64,000 nt of DNA. It comes from Dyadobacter arcticus (GTDB lineage: Bacteria; Bacteroidota; Bacteroidia; Cytophagales; Spirosomataceae). Shown here in pieces: positions 63,711 to 64,000 of the stretch. The translations under genes were made by a program, and so were the position numbers. The notes under the pieces were generated by a model. It ran no database searches. It had not been told where the DNA came from and was given only the letters and a program-made list of their open reading frames with translations. How positions within the stretch are numbered: position 1 is the first letter of the stretch; the number at the start of each line of letters is the position of its first letter. Location: assembly GCF_011762185.1 (NCBI RefSeq), contig NZ_JAASQJ010000003.1, forward strand, positions 1,235,463-1,299,462, in the 5' to 3' direction.

Positions 63711-63797
63711 TGTCTAACAAAACCCTCCTGGTTGAGACGGATGTACCTATCTCAATGCAAGTCGTACCGGTCGCATGAATTGGAGGTTATGTGAGGC
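63711..63797 (+). repeat. 85-bp cassette-type repeat, copy L
   Basis: Left arm TGTCTAACAAAACCCTCCTG, inner box TTGAGACGG, right arm GGTCGCATGAATTGGAGGTT followed by ATGTGAGGC. GTCTAAC at the left end equals the classic attC box RYYYAAC. Confidence 0.7.
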
Positions 63798-64000
63798 TAG
63801 TTATGCATCAACCTGCGAAGGTACTATTCAAGTCTTATTATACACTTTCGAAATCAGGTGGGTTACACTGTAAGCATCCCTGATTTTGTATGCAGCTTGA
63901 AAATCATAAGACGTATTGTGTACTCTGGAAAACATACGAATTACAGCTTGTCAGCTAAGTTGTATTTTGTCTTGGTTGACGGCATCCAAGGATACGTCTT

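Noticed and set aside
15677..63797. CRISPR array
   Set aside because: The repeats are spaced by whole genes of 0.7-3 kb and differ in sequence. No short regular spacers exist and no cas gene is present.
53095..63797. Classical integron with integrase
   Set aside because: No tyrosine recombinase gene is present in the window and the end boxes do not match the canonical RYYYAAC/GTTRRRY throughout. It is therefore reported only as integron-like.

Overview
The window reads as a chromosome segment of a Bacteroidota bacterium, most likely a Cytophagales/Spirosomataceae (Dyadobacter- or Spirosoma-like) species. Support comes from a SusC/SusD pair with an ECF sigma factor and FecR anti-sigma factor, a hybrid two-component regulator next to a GH92 glycosidase, large FtsX/MacB-type permeases without ATPases (one with the PadR-linked permease prefix domain), LytS/LytTR signalling, type IX secretion (T9SS) C-terminal tags and a DUF1501/DUF1800 pair. 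The genus is inferred from gene content only. No rRNA or complete tRNA was found.

Layout. 0-9 kb, all on the minus strand: susD start, susC, fecR, sigma factor, then a Crp/SDR pair and an AraC/NmrA pair with a tandem direct-repeat operator. 9-18.6 kb: DUF1501 and DUF1800 proteins, a TlpA-like thioredoxin protein, a nonsense-interrupted lipoprotein gene and a BspA-like T9SS surface protein. 18.7-27 kb: PadR plus permease, LytTR plus histidine kinase, and a divergent TonB-dependent receptor. 27-36.3 kb: a glycan-use region (GH92, hybrid sensor, Gfo/Idh oxidoreductase, broken GH97-like gene). 36.4-40.4 kb: a three-subunit molybdenum hydroxylase operon with a Tat-type Fe-S subunit. 40.7-45.5 kb: an AT-rich defence/mobile island (Xre regulator, AIPR abortive-infection protein with an overlapping small ORF, a toxin-antitoxin-like pair, a dead RadC gene, an att-like hairpin). 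46-52 kb: two tandem permeases with a serine recombinase between them. 52-64 kb: mostly single genes separated by a recurring repeat of about 85 bp.

The most unusual feature is that repeat family. Nine clear copies (near 15.7, 16.4, 18.4, 53.1, 53.9, 57.1, 60.2, 62.6 and 63.7 kb) plus partial ones all lie in one orientation. Each has two-box inverted ends, with AAC in the left box and GTT in the right box, and a constant one-base asymmetry between the arms (8 versus 9 nt spacers). Nearly every one-gene or two-gene unit between them is functionally unrelated to its neighbours. This resembles an integron attC cassette array without a visible integrase, or a MITE/REP-like family that behaves like one. 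Decayed genes are unusually common: RadC, DUF1016, GH97, alpha/beta hydrolase, an ABC permease tail and a lipoprotein. This points to repeated insertion and loss in the accessory parts.
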